This document shows, piece by piece, positions 6,240-13,725 of a stretch of DNA of 18,098 nucleotides. Made by a program: the position numbers and the translations under genes. Location: positions 832 to 18,929 of the forward strand of contig MFBO01000031.1 of the NCBI GenBank assembly GCA_001774995.1, given 5' to 3'. The notes below the pieces were generated by a model that did no database searches, was not told the DNA's origin, and saw nothing but the letters and a program-made list of their open reading frames with translations. Position 1 is the stretch's first letter. Each line of letters starts with the position of its first letter. Source of the stretch: Candidatus Curtissbacteria bacterium RIFCSPLOWO2_01_FULL_38_11b (GTDB taxonomy: Bacteria; Patescibacteriota; Microgenomatia; Curtissbacterales; GWA2-41-24).

Positions 6240-6770
6240 GTGTTTGAACTTATCGAAACTTATTCCTACTTAGGCCTTTTTGCGATTCTTTTTATCGAAG
6301 AGGCTGGGGTTTTCTTACCAATTCCCGGTGATATTTTAATAGCAAGTGTCGCCGCCTTGCCAAGCTCTAACTATTTCTTAACAGTATTGACTGTTATCGG
6401 GGCTACTTTAACCGGGTCTACTATTCTTTTTACACTATCTAAAAAATTCGGCCACCACATCATACGTGGTGATAGCCAAGTTAGACTTGGCCATAATCTC
6501 TTAGTCAAATACGGTAAATATATAAAAGTTACACCCAAGAAAATTAATAAAATCGAAAAATGGTTTGAAAAATATGGAGGCTTAGCAATTGTTATTGGAA
6601 GATTAATTCCCGGTCTTCGCATCGTCACCCCAGTTGTCGCCGGCCTCCTTCGGGTTTCCTACAAAACCTTCTGGCTCTACACAACCCTCGCCGCCCTCAT
6701 CTGGGTAAATATTTATTTCGTGATTGGAAGGTTTTTCGGAAATATTCTTACTAAGCTTCTAATTAACTAA
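6240..6770 (+). CDS. DedA-family membrane protein (VTT domain)
   Basis: A 176-residue polytopic inner-membrane protein. DedA/VTT proteins include undecaprenyl-phosphate transporters and act in envelope lipid homeostasis. The family marks are the N-terminal re-entrant segment FIEEAGVFLPIPGDILI (about 18-34), a glycine-rich second segment (GATLTGSTILFTLSKKFG), the amphipathic IEKWFEKYGGLAIVIGRLIPGLRIVTPVVAGLLRVSYKTF, with the characteristic R..P..R and AG, and a final helix ALIWVNIYFVIGRFFG. The GTG start is accepted because it gives the normal family N-terminus and follows a -10 directly. The length is slightly short of the usual ~200. The exact lipid substrate cannot be determined. Confidence 0.92.
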   Translation: MFELIETYSYLGLFAILFIEEAGVFLPIPGDILIASVAALPSSNYFLTVLTVIGATLTGSTILFTLSKKFGHHIIRGDSQVRLGHNLLVKYGKYIKVTPKKINKIEKWFEKYGGLAIVIGRLIPGLRIVTPVVAGLLRVSYKTFWLYTTLAALIWVNIYFVIGRFFGNILTKLLIN

Positions 6771-6783
6771 ACAACTAACTTGC

Positions 6784-7920
6784 TCATTCACTCGGTGCTT
6801 CACCCAAAGTTGCCTCAAAATCTAGTGTCTGCCCATCGCGAAAAACTCGAATCTTAACTACATCCCCAACCTTTTTCTTACCAATTACAGAAGCTAATCC
6901 CCCATCTTCAAGTGCAATCTTATTACCATCAAACTCGACAATAATATCATCTGTCCGTACGCCTGCTTTTTCTGCTGGTGAAGCATCAACAACCTCAGTT
7001 ACGTAAGCTCCTTGGGGAACATCGTTCAAAAGTGCCGTCTCACGACTTAGCATTTGGTACTGAACACCCAAAAATGGCTTTGCAGGAAATTTCCCAGTAG
7101 CTTTGAAATTGTCCAAAGATTCTTTAACTGTGTTGATAGGAATAGCAAAACCAATATTTTGCGCTCCCTGAGCAATAGCCACGTTAATTCCTATTACTTG
7201 CCCAGCAGAATTCATTAAAGGGCCACCAGAATTGCCCGGATTAATGGCCGCATCTGTTTGGATAACGTTATCAAGCCTCTCAACAAAGCCTTCAAAGACC
7301 CCACCCGCGTTAATCCCTCGACCAAGACCCGAAATAACCCCTGTTGTTACGGTATTTCTAAATTCTCCTAAAGCAGTTCCTATGGCAATTACAAACTGAC
7401 CAACCTTCAAATTAGATGAATCTCCAAGCTCGACTGGCTTTAAACCGGCAACATCGATTTTGAGAATCGCAATATCGTTTGAAGGGTCTCGATTGATCTC
7501 GCGAACATCATATTCCTTGTTATCTTTGGTAATTACTTTATAAGTAGCATTCGCAACCGAAACAACATGCTTATTTGTAACAATTAAACCGTCTGTGGAA
7601 ACTATGAAACCTGTGCCGATATCTTGAGGCTCTCCGCCTTGCTGTCCTTGTGTAAACCCCCCAAATGGGCTAAATTGCAAAATCCTTCTTCTTGGAGTAT
7701 TGGCAGATACAGTTACAACAGAAAGGGAAACTTTATCAACAACATTTATAACTGCGGACTCTTCTTCAACTATTGTCTGCGTTTGGACATTTTTGCTCAA
7801 ATCATTTGAACTCTGCGGTAATTTACCCAGATACCTTGCAAAAACAACTACTGTAAAAACCCAGAGGGCTACAACCACCAATACCAGCGCAAGTTTTGAC
7901 AGTCTAAAGTTTTTAAACAT
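6784..7920 (-). CDS. HtrA/DegP-like serine protease with one PDZ domain
   Basis: S1C trypsin-like protease for envelope protein quality control. An N-terminal transmembrane anchor spans about 9-27 (LALVLVVVALWVFTVVVF), which places the protease outside the membrane. The catalytic triad is H118 (TNKHVV), D149 (SNDIAILKID) and S231 (INPGNSGGPL). The GTALGEFRNTVTTGVISG segment is typical. One PDZ domain occupies about 283-372 (FLGVQYQML..GAYVTEVVDASPAEKAGVRTDDII). The 378-residue length fits single-PDZ, membrane-anchored HtrA/DegS types. Its ATG lies two bases downstream of the ctpA stop, so the two are very probably co-transcribed. Confidence 0.96.
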   Translation of the reverse strand: MFKNFRLSKLALVLVVVALWVFTVVVFARYLGKLPQSSNDLSKNVQTQTIVEEESAVINVVDKVSLSVVTVSANTPRRRILQFSPFGGFTQGQQGGEPQDIGTGFIVSTDGLIVTNKHVVSVANATYKVITKDNKEYDVREINRDPSNDIAILKIDVAGLKPVELGDSSNLKVGQFVIAIGTALGEFRNTVTTGVISGLGRGINAGGVFEGFVERLDNVIQTDAAINPGNSGGPLMNSAGQVIGINVAIAQGAQNIGFAIPINTVKESLDNFKATGKFPAKPFLGVQYQMLSRETALLNDVPQGAYVTEVVDASPAEKAGVRTDDIIVEFDGNKIALEDGGLASVIGKKKVGDVVKIRVFRDGQTLDFEATLGEAPSE

Positions 7921-7922
7921 GG

Positions 7923-9242
7923 CTAGATTGCATCGATTGCCTTCTCAAGCTGAGGATCCTTATTTTCTTCCCTGTCACCAGAAGTTAATACTATCACGAT
8001 ATCCGGCTTTATCCCCACACCATGAATCGAATTTCCCTTGGGTGTTAGCCACTTAGCAACCGTTATATGAAGACCGGATCCCCCTGGTAACTCGACTACA
8101 TCCTGAACAGAACCCTTACCGAAAGTCTGCTCACCAACTATTTTCCCTCTTCGCTCATCCTGAATTGCACCCGCAAAAATTTCTGCAGCAGATGCCGAAC
8201 CTTCATTTACCAAAACTACTAATGGTACCTTAAGAAGTCTTCCCTTCCCATCCGTTGGCAGTGAACTAACACTGCCATTTGCCGACTCCTGCTTTACAAC
8301 CGTTCCTCTTATAAAATCTCCAGCTAGATGAATTGCAGATGATAAAAGTCCACCGGGATTATTGCGCATATCAACAATTACTCCATCAACATTCCTGTTA
8401 ACTACTTCATCTATGGCCACATCCCACTCACTGTCTGTTTTCTCACCAAATCTACTTACACTAATTACAGCTATATCTTTGCCTCCTATATTTTTGTACT
8501 CCAAATTGACGGTTTTAACATCAATTTTTGATCTTTCTATCTCTTTTTCAAATGCTTCACTATCTTGCCCTCTTGACAATTGCAATTTTACTTTAGTGCC
8601 GGCAGGACCGCGAATAAGTTCGACTGCTTCCGGCAGTGCCATATCAAAAGTATCCTTGTCGTCTATTTTTAAAATTAAATCACGGGCTAAAACTCCTTCT
8701 CTTTCGGCAGGTGTATTCCTTAAAGGAGTAATCACAACCAGCCGTTTATCATTATCAAAACCGATTTGAATTCCTACTCCTTCATAAGAACCGGCAATAT
8801 CACTATTTATAAGTTCATTTTGCTTAGGGTCTAAAAATGCTGTATAAGGGTCGTCAAGTGATCGGACCATTCCCGAAATTGCACCGTATAGGATTTTTTG
8901 AGAATCAATGGCGCTTTTATCAAGGTATTTTTCAGGTAAAACTTCAAGGACTTTCCAAAAAAGTGAGAAATCTATATTTTGCGCTTGGGCAAATTGATTA
9001 CTAACTGTAATTGTGGGTATTAACCCTCTTTTTGTAATTTCAAGTTTCTTTTGTCCAAGGGTAAAACCGATTGCAAAAAAAACGACAGCTACTATTAAAA
9101 CCTGGATAAAAAAACCGATTAAGGAACCCTTATTTGGAATATCTTTCTTGATTATCTGTGAATTGTCTGGAATCGGAGTATCCTGTAAGGTCTCTTTTTT
9201 TGTATATCTATTTTGGGCTAAAGTGAGTTTTTCAGCAGGCAT
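7923..9242 (-). CDS. ctpA: Carboxy-terminal processing protease, S41 family
   Basis: Tail-specific protease that cleaves envelope proteins from their C-termini using a Ser-Lys dyad. A cytoplasmic tail of about 40 residues precedes a transmembrane anchor (about 43-62). The helical SIDSQ..LYGAISGMVRSLDDPYTAFLDPK-type segment (110-140) and a PDZ domain (about 150-225, GVGIQIG..PAEREGVLARDLILKIDD) follow. The catalytic core has the DMRNNPGG loop (291-298), NEGSASAAEIFAGA with S349, and GEQTFGKGSVQ with K376. The conserved end GVGIKPDIVI is present. Length 439 is normal. Pairing with htrA suggests shared surveillance of exported proteins. A TATATT sits five bases before the ATG and might be a -10, but rpsR read-through is equally possible. 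Confidence 0.96.
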   Translation of the reverse strand: MPAEKLTLAQNRYTKKETLQDTPIPDNSQIIKKDIPNKGSLIGFFIQVLIVAVVFFAIGFTLGQKKLEITKRGLIPTITVSNQFAQAQNIDFSLFWKVLEVLPEKYLDKSAIDSQKILYGAISGMVRSLDDPYTAFLDPKQNELINSDIAGSYEGVGIQIGFDNDKRLVVITPLRNTPAEREGVLARDLILKIDDKDTFDMALPEAVELIRGPAGTKVKLQLSRGQDSEAFEKEIERSKIDVKTVNLEYKNIGGKDIAVISVSRFGEKTDSEWDVAIDEVVNRNVDGVIVDMRNNPGGLLSSAIHLAGDFIRGTVVKQESANGSVSSLPTDGKGRLLKVPLVVLVNEGSASAAEIFAGAIQDERRGKIVGEQTFGKGSVQDVVELPGGSGLHITVAKWLTPKGNSIHGVGIKPDIVIVLTSGDREENKDPQLEKAIDAI

Positions 9243-9276
9243 ATTTTAATATAATCCTGCCCATATCATGGACAGC

Positions 9277-9504
9277 TTAAGTCTGCACAAATGGCATCAG
9301 TGCTATATATCTTGCCCTTTTAATTCCCCTTGTTACTTGCCTTTGATGGTTAGCACAAATCCCGGATCTGGCTCTTCCAAGTATCTTGCCGCGTTCGGAC
9401 ACGTATTTTTTCAATAAAACAGTGTCTTTGTAATCAACAACAACATCCTGTTCACACAAAGGACACTTCTTCGCTCTTGACAATCTTTTAATAAATTTCG
9501 GCAT
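9277..9504 (-). CDS. rpsR: Small ribosomal subunit protein bS18, zinc-binding type
   Basis: bS18 forms a heterodimer with bS6 on the 30S platform. The 75 residues include CPLC (14-17) and C50/H53 in the ICANHQRQ segment, the zinc-ribbon form. [22 protein letters not shown] and [14 protein letters not shown] are the canonical core. An AAGGT lies directly before the ATG. It follows ssb by 88 bases. rplI, usually next in this cluster, is absent: ctpA starts 34 bases after the stop. Confidence 0.96.
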   Translation of the reverse strand: MPKFIKRLSRAKKCPLCEQDVVVDYKDTVLLKKYVSERGKILGRARSGICANHQRQVTRGIKRARYIALMPFVQT

Positions 9505-9592
9505 ACCTTACTACCTCTAATAATTTTTGACAAAATTTATATCAGAGGAGCCAGGTGCCTGCTGATTTAAACTTTGGCATTGGGGTTATTTG

Positions 9593-10177
9593 TTAGAATG
9601 GCAAATCATCAATATCAACATCGTCATTATCTTCTTTATTTTTGTCATCTTTTGACTTTTCTGTTTGGGCTTTAGCTTTTGAATCACTTATTGTTATTTT
9701 TTCTTTTGACTTCTTGTCTTCTTGCTTTACATCACTTGCCTCAGTTTCAACTTTGCTTACACTAGCTGCCGGCGTCGTCTCCTGATCTTTGGGAACTACA
9801 ATATCGGCAGGACCTTCTCCACTCTCCTCTATTGTGCGTCTGGAATCAAGAATTCGCATATCATCAATAACCACCTCTGTCGTTTGTCGGCTCTGCCCAT
9901 CCGGTGTTTCCCAGCCCCTGATTTGAAGCCTTCCTTCTACATAAACCTTACGACCCTTTGATAACAGTTGAGAACAAAGCTCGGCCAGTTTATTCCAGGA
10001 AACAATTTTGATAAATTCAGTTTCTTCCTTCTTTGTACCATCTGAGGCAACATAGTATCTATTTGTTGCGATTCCGAACGTGCAGACAGCTGCGCCCGAA
10101 GGCGTATATCTAAGCTCCGGATCACGTGTCAGATTACCTATCAGCAGTACTTTGTTCAAAGATGCTCTAGATGCCAT
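9593..10177 (-). CDS. ssb: Single-stranded DNA-binding protein
   Basis: Coats ssDNA in replication and repair and recruits partners through its C-terminal tip. The OB fold spans about 5-111 (LNKVLLIGNLTRDPELRYTPSGAAVCTFGIATNR..EFIKIVSWNKLAE..LLSKGRKVYVEGRLQIRGWE). A long, charged, low-complexity linker (about 112-184) leads to the canonical acidic tip DDVDIDDLPF. Length 194 is typical of long-linker SSBs. The ATG overlaps the rpsF stop by one base (TAATG), which implies translational coupling, so the rpsF promoter most likely serves the pair. Confidence 0.98.
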   Translation of the reverse strand: MASRASLNKVLLIGNLTRDPELRYTPSGAAVCTFGIATNRYYVASDGTKKEETEFIKIVSWNKLAELCSQLLSKGRKVYVEGRLQIRGWETPDGQSRQTTEVVIDDMRILDSRRTIEESGEGPADIVVPKDQETTPAASVSKVETEASDVKQEDKKSKEKITISDSKAKAQTEKSKDDKNKEDNDDVDIDDLPF

Positions 10178-10668
10178 TATTCCTTTTTACTCTTACCTTT
10201 CTTGCTTTTAATACTTTTCTTATTTGCCGTTTTCTTTCCCTTTGATACCTTTGATACCTTCCGTACTTCAGATACCCTTTCCTCCTCTGATTTTACAGTG
10301 GACGCCTTCTTAACTGCAACAGTTACCTTTGGTTTTTCTTTTTCTTCATCTTTCTCTTCTTTTGCTGCAACCTTCCTGGACTTTTTACTTGCTTTCACTT
10401 TTGGTTTGTGGATTAAAAGATACCTAAGTAAATCCTCTTGTTCTAATCGAAGCTTATCCCAAACCGATTTTATTGACCCACTCTCCGCTTCAAAACTTAC
10501 CACAAAAAATATTGCATCATTTTGCTTCATTATCGAATAGGCAAGCGGCTTTTTGCCAAGTCTATCAACTGAAATTGCAACCGCATTGGCTTCTTTCAAA
10601 TTTTTCTCGACACGCGAAAGCAATTGATCCGCTCGATCAACATTTGCAACAAGCATTAGTTCATACAT
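10177..10668 (-). CDS. rpsF: Small ribosomal subunit protein bS6 with long basic tail
   Basis: bS6 binds the 30S platform with bS18. The ferredoxin-like fold is recognisable (MYELMLVANV..LLSRVEKNL..VDRLGKKPLAYSIMKQNDAIFFVVSFEAE..IKSVWDKLRLEQEDLLRYLLIHK). I chose the ATG at 10668 over the TTG at 10686 because it gives the standard MYELM start and because an extended -10 occupies 10677-10685. The 163 residues exceed the usual ~95-130: residues ~93-163 are a Lys/Ser/Glu-rich disordered tail ending KSKKGKSKKE. The gene heads rpsF-ssb-rpsR. Confidence 0.95.
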   Translation of the reverse strand: MYELMLVANVDRADQLLSRVEKNLKEANAVAISVDRLGKKPLAYSIMKQNDAIFFVVSFEAESGSIKSVWDKLRLEQEDLLRYLLIHKPKVKASKKSRKVAAKEEKDEEKEKPKVTVAVKKASTVKSEEERVSEVRKVSKVSKGKKTANKKSIKSKKGKSKKE

Positions 10669-10676
10669 ATCTGAGA

Positions 10677-10705
10677 ATAATATCAAACACTAAACTTAAA
10701 CTCAA
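10677..10705 (-). promoter_or_regulatory. rpsF promoter
   Basis: On the minus strand: TTGAGT (10705-10700), a 17-base spacer, and extended -10 TGATATTAT (10685-10677). The -10 ends eight bases before the rpsF ATG, so the mRNA should be leaderless or nearly so. The -35 and spacer overlap a 22-base duplicate of the ychF 3' end. Confidence 0.7.
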
Positions 10706-10840
10706 GCGAAGCGCAGTCCCCCAAAAATGCTCTTCAAGTTGTGTATGTTTACCTTGAGTGAAATCGAAGGGAATAATACTGAAAAAACTTGAAGTAAGTT
10801 TTGTCGGACAACAACCGAATCAAAGACTAAACTTAAACTC
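10682..10840. repeat. 22-base direct repeats bracketing the ychF-rpsF gap
   Basis: Bases 10682-10703 and 10819-10840 match at 21 of 22 positions. The second copy is the 3' end of ychF; the first is in the rpsF promoter. Between them lie a 9-bp inverted repeat CTTCAAGTT (10732-10740) / AACTTGAAG (10786-10794) and CCTTGAGTGAAATCGAAGG (about 10752-10770), which resembles a motif I recall from many bacterial intergenic regions. Confidence 0.75.
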
Positions 10841-11899
10841 TACTACCATACCTTCTTTAATCACTTCGCTTTTACCAATTGTTTTAACAAATCCTTTGGA
10901 TCTTGCAGCCTGCCACCCGCCTATTTCAACAAATTTATCAAAATCGACCATATCTGCAGCAATGAATCCTCTCTCGAAATCGCTGTGGATTACTCCGGCA
11001 GCCGCAGGCGCTAAACTGCCCTTTTTAATAGTCCATGCTCTTACTTCTTTTTCGCCAGCAGTATAAAAACTCACAAGACCCAAAACTTCATAAGCTTTAT
11101 TAATTACTTTATCTAACCCTGATTCTTCGATTCCCACCTCTTTTAAATACTGCTTTTGATCATTAACTGATAATTCAGCAAGCTCGGCTTCCATCTTTGC
11201 ACATATCCTAATACCCCCCTGTAAAGGAGACTCCTTGGAAGGGGTATCAGACTGTATCAGATCTTTCTCGTCGCTATTTACTATAACAATCGTTTTCTTA
11301 GAAGACAAAAGCTGCAAGTCAGCAATCTTCTCGATCTCCTGGTCTGTCATCTCATCCCTCAACCATTTTCCCTTCTCAACTAAACCCTTTGCTTTATCTA
11401 GGTTTTCTTTATCACTACCTATACCTTGCTCCCTAGACCCTAAACGCTTATCTATCGTTTCCAAGTCTTTCAGAAGTAACTCCGTTTTTAAAACCTCCAG
11501 ATCCTCATTAGGATCCGAGCCTATATTAATGACATTAGGATCCGAAAAGTCACGAACCACAAATACAATTAGGTCTACTTCGCGAATATGAGAAAGGAAT
11601 TGATTTCCCAAACCCTCTCCTTTGTGTGCTCCTTTGATAAGTCCGGCGATATCCACAAACCGAACGGTTGCCGGCACAATCGGCGGCATCTTTAGTTCAC
11701 TGTTAACTGTTAACTGTTTACCGATAACCTCGGCAAGCTTCGCGAGTCGACTGTCCGGCACTTCCACTACCCCAACATTGGGTTCAATGGTAGTAAATGG
11801 ATAATTCGCACTGCCTGCAACTTGCCTCTTGAGGAGCGCATTAAAAAGAGTGCTTTTACCCACGTTTGCCAAACCAACTATCCCGACAGATAGGTTCAC
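10820..11899 (-). CDS. ychF: Obg-family GTPase/ATPase YchF with repeat-derived insertions
   Basis: Ribosome-associated P-loop NTPase of the Obg family that prefers ATP. G1 GLANVGKST (9-17), YPFTTIEPN (33-41), G3 DIAGLIKGAHKGEGLGNQFL (83-102), VNSDEKD (207-213) at the G4 position, and the C-terminal TGS-like domain (about 275-359, SFYTAGEKEVRAWT..HSDFERGFI) are present. The start is GTG. Against the E. coli protein as I recall it, about ten extra residues (KQLTVNSELK, 61-70) occur before VPATVRFVDIAG, encoded by tandem TTAACTG repeats. Residues 217-230 (QSDTPSKESPLQGG region) are encoded by a palindromic element. The gene follows the helical hypothetical by 19 bases and has its own -10. Confidence 0.95.
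   Translation of the reverse strand: MNLSVGIVGLANVGKSTLFNALLKRQVAGSANYPFTTIEPNVGVVEVPDSRLAKLAEVIGKQLTVNSELKMPPIVPATVRFVDIAGLIKGAHKGEGLGNQFLSHIREVDLIVFVVRDFSDPNVINIGSDPNEDLEVLKTELLLKDLETIDKRLGSREQGIGSDKENLDKAKGLVEKGKWLRDEMTDQEIEKIADLQLLSSKKTIVIVNSDEKDLIQSDTPSKESPLQGGIRICAKMEAELAELSVNDQKQYLKEVGIEESGLDKVINKAYEVLGLVSFYTAGEKEVRAWTIKKGSLAPAAAGVIHSDFERGFIAADMVDFDKFVEIGGWQAARSKGFVKTIGKSEVIKEGMVVEFKFSL
11211..11247. repeat. Palindromic element inside ychF
   Basis: ATACCCC (11211-11217) pairs with GGGGTAT (11241-11247), and AAGGAG-A-CTCCTT (11224-11236) is a second nested palindrome. Right of it, TATCAG is repeated directly (GTATCAGACTGTATCAG). The frame is kept open through the element. Confidence 0.7.
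11694..11720. repeat. Tandem TTAACTG repeat inside ychF
   Basis: About three units of a 7-8 base repeat (CACTGTTAACTGTTAACTGTT) encode the extra residues QLTVNSEL. A diverged form of the same type occurs in the dnaB leader region. Confidence 0.55.
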
Positions 11900-11905
11900 A
11901 CTGGA

Positions 11906-11914
11906 AGTTTAACA
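11906..11914 (-). promoter_or_regulatory. ychF extended -10
   Basis: TGTTAAACT on the minus strand ends six bases before the GTG start at 11899. The predicted transcript begins at the start codon. It lies in the 19-base gap after the upstream gene. Confidence 0.45.
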
Positions 11915-11918
11915 GAAT

Positions 11919-12230
11919 TTACGCAAGTTTTGCCCTGTGGGAAAGAATATTCGCCCAAGTCAAAGCTTTTTCCGCCCAAAAATCTTTGTCATTTTGAATT
12001 TGAGCCTCTTTAAGTTTGATGAACTCGGAAAAAAACGTAGTTAGTACAACCTCCAAATCTCTCGAAACTTTCGCACCTTTTAACTGTGAAAGATATTCAT
12101 CTGTCTGATTTAAAAACAACTTAATCAGATCTTTTTTCTCGGAATAAGAATCAGCTATCCAATCACCTATTCTTGTAAGATTAACTGAGATATCCAAAAT
12201 AAGGTCCTGAGTTGAGACAGACCTACTCAT
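11919..12230 (-). CDS. Hypothetical helical protein paired with DUF5674
   Basis: A 103-residue protein I do not recognise. It is rich in predicted helix throughout (LILDISVNLTRIGDWIADSYSEKKDLIKLFLNQTDEYLSQL..LEVVLTTFFSEFIKLKEAQIQNDKDFWAEKALTWANILSHRAKLA), with heptad-like spacing that suggests a small helical bundle. It has no signal peptide, membrane segment, Cys cluster or catalytic motif. Its ATG overlaps the stop of the DUF5674 gene by four bases (ATGA), so the two are translated from one message and may act together. The distribution of charged residues suggests a soluble binding partner, though nothing more can be said. Confidence 0.7.
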   Translation of the reverse strand: MSRSVSTQDLILDISVNLTRIGDWIADSYSEKKDLIKLFLNQTDEYLSQLKGAKVSRDLEVVLTTFFSEFIKLKEAQIQNDKDFWAEKALTWANILSHRAKLA

Positions 12231-12559
12231 ATCATAAGATTTTTAACGATTTTATCAAATTCTTGCCTTACATCTGCTGACAATATATCACGACTAGGGT
12301 TATCTCGATTGGGCCTTATATTAATCATAGAATTATAGTCCGTTTCACCAGTTTTGGCATCCAATCCCCCGCCCCAAAGATCTGCTTGTTTTGACCCGTC
12401 TTTTAGTAGTATTTGTTCTGCGTCGAAGTGGCGTTCTCCCCCAGCAGCTAAAATCTTCCTTGAAACATCCACCACAACTTTAATATATAAACCACCAAAA
12501 TCCTCGGCCACTTTACGAATATCATCACTTGTCGCCTTCTTTTTAAAAACAATGATCAC
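12227..12559 (-). CDS. DUF5674 family protein
   Basis: About 110 residues matching, from memory of the family, DUF5674: KVVVDVSRKILAAGGERHFDAEQILLKDGSKQADLWGGGL and SMINIRPNRDNPSRDI are its hallmark segments. The function is unknown, and the family is common in Patescibacteria and some other bacteria. I prefer the GTG at 12559 over the TTG at 12562 because AAGGAGG (12567-12573) then sits seven bases upstream and the N-terminus becomes MIIVFKKK, as in relatives. An extended -10 TGATATACT (12612-12620) precedes it. It overlaps the next gene by four bases. Confidence 0.78.
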   Translation of the reverse strand: MIIVFKKKATSDDIRKVAEDFGGLYIKVVVDVSRKILAAGGERHFDAEQILLKDGSKQADLWGGGLDAKTGETDYNSMINIRPNRDNPSRDILSADVRQEFDKIVKNLMI

Positions 12560-12566
12560 CAAACTT

Positions 12567-12620
12567 CCTCCTTCTTGACGTGTTCGCTTAAACTGAATCT
12601 GATACTTAAAAAGTATATCA
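12567..12620 (-). promoter_or_regulatory. Promoter and strong ribosome binding site of the DUF5674 operon
   Basis: Extended -10 TGATATACT (12620-12612, minus strand) and, after about 38 bases, AAGGAGG (12573-12567), which decides the GTG start at 12559. The hairpin ATACTT-AAA-AAGTAT (12602-12616) overlaps the -10. This is one of the few genes here with a textbook Shine-Dalgarno. Confidence 0.5.
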
Positions 12621-12647
12621 CCATTTTCTCTACCATTCGCCTAAATT

Positions 12648-13682
12648 CTAATCCTTTAAGTATTTATCAAAAAATTCAACCGATCTTTGCACAGCTGTTG
12701 AAAAATTTTTGGAAAGATTATGGTCATCGCCCTCATAAGTATAAAGTTCAACTTCCTTGCCGACAGCCTTCAGTTGATCCTCAAGTCTCTGGGAAAAAGC
12801 CACAGGTACGGAAGGATCTGCAGTTCCGTGATGAAGTTGAACTGGCCCCGAAATATTATCAAGATAAGATGTCGCCGAAATAGATGCCCAAAAAGCTGGG
12901 TTTTGATCTGGCGTTCCGAATTGCTCCGTCAATTGTTGTCTCCAGCGCCTGGCTCCACTTGGCAAAGGTGGCGGAGAAAAATTAGACCTTCTCCAATTGT
13001 TCAAAAGATCAGGGTAAGAACCAACTACACCGGCCCAGATAACCCCGGCTTTAATATCCTTTGAAACTACCATGTTACGAAGCGTAATGTGCCCTCCCAT
13101 CGAATGGCCCCACATGCCAATTTTACCCGGATTAACGTCTGTATATTTTTTGATTGAAGAAACAGCATTTAAAACATCTATCGTATAACCGTTTGAGCCG
13201 TAAGCGCCTGTTGCCTGCCCTTCTGAATTGCCGTGTCCGCGAAAGTCAGGCTTAAAAACCACATAGCCATTTCTGGCAAACCCGTCCACATATGCAACAT
13301 ATTTTTCGGCAGTTTGATACTGCGACGGCTGTATATAACCATGGTTAAAAACCATAGCAGGAAACCCTCCTTCTGGTTCATCACCATTGGGTACAGTCAA
13401 AAGTGCATAGATTTTAAGACCCTCGGATATGTATGAAGCTATATTGCGTTGATAATTTGAGCCAGGTGTTAAAGTTTGCTCAATGGTAATTTGACTTCCG
13501 GGATAATCTCCTCGTCTTAAAGCCTCAATTGATAGTAAGTGGGGCTCAGAATCCGCTTCACCCTCATCAAATACCTGCTCAACTCCCCCATCAACAGACT
13601 CCTTTTTAAAATTGTCCTTTAAATAATAAAAGGAAATTAAAAAAGCAATAGCTAAAAAGACAGACAGAATTATTTTCCGCAT
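12648..13682 (-). CDS. Membrane-anchored alpha/beta hydrolase, S9 peptidase-like
   Basis: Serine hydrolase of 344 residues. An N-terminal signal-anchor (about 4-20, IILSVFLAIAFLISFYY) and an acidic linker precede the alpha/beta-hydrolase domain (about 70-344). Visible elements are the oxyanion-region NHGYIQP (113-119), DFRGHGNSEG (146-155), nucleophile elbow GHSMGGH with S194, TADPSVP with the acid D289, and DDHNL with H321. The architecture resembles the catalytic domain of prolyl-oligopeptidase/dienelactone-hydrolase-like enzymes, so it may be a peptidase or esterase acting outside the membrane. TATAAT (13699-13704) lies 16 bases upstream of the ATG. The substrate is unknown. Confidence 0.9.
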   Translation of the reverse strand: MRKIILSVFLAIAFLISFYYLKDNFKKESVDGGVEQVFDEGEADSEPHLLSIEALRRGDYPGSQITIEQTLTPGSNYQRNIASYISEGLKIYALLTVPNGDEPEGGFPAMVFNHGYIQPSQYQTAEKYVAYVDGFARNGYVVFKPDFRGHGNSEGQATGAYGSNGYTIDVLNAVSSIKKYTDVNPGKIGMWGHSMGGHITLRNMVVSKDIKAGVIWAGVVGSYPDLLNNWRRSNFSPPPLPSGARRWRQQLTEQFGTPDQNPAFWASISATSYLDNISGPVQLHHGTADPSVPVAFSQRLEDQLKAVGKEVELYTYEGDDHNLSKNFSTAVQRSVEFFDKYLKD

Positions 13683-13725
13683 GGGACACAGTTGATAAAT
13701 TATACTAAAAATAATACATCAAGTT

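Noticed and set aside
7700..8056. 118-residue plus-strand frame across htrA and ctpA
   Set aside because: It lies antisense to two well-supported protease genes, and its product shows no family resemblance.
11506..11555. Direct repeat CATTAGGATCCGA inside ychF as a further insertion
   Set aside because: It encodes SDPN twice at positions where YchF proteins normally have comparable residues, so no extra length is evident.
12720..13064. 114-residue plus-strand frame within the hydrolase gene
   Set aside because: It is antisense to an alpha/beta hydrolase with a complete catalytic triad. No start signal or motif supports it.
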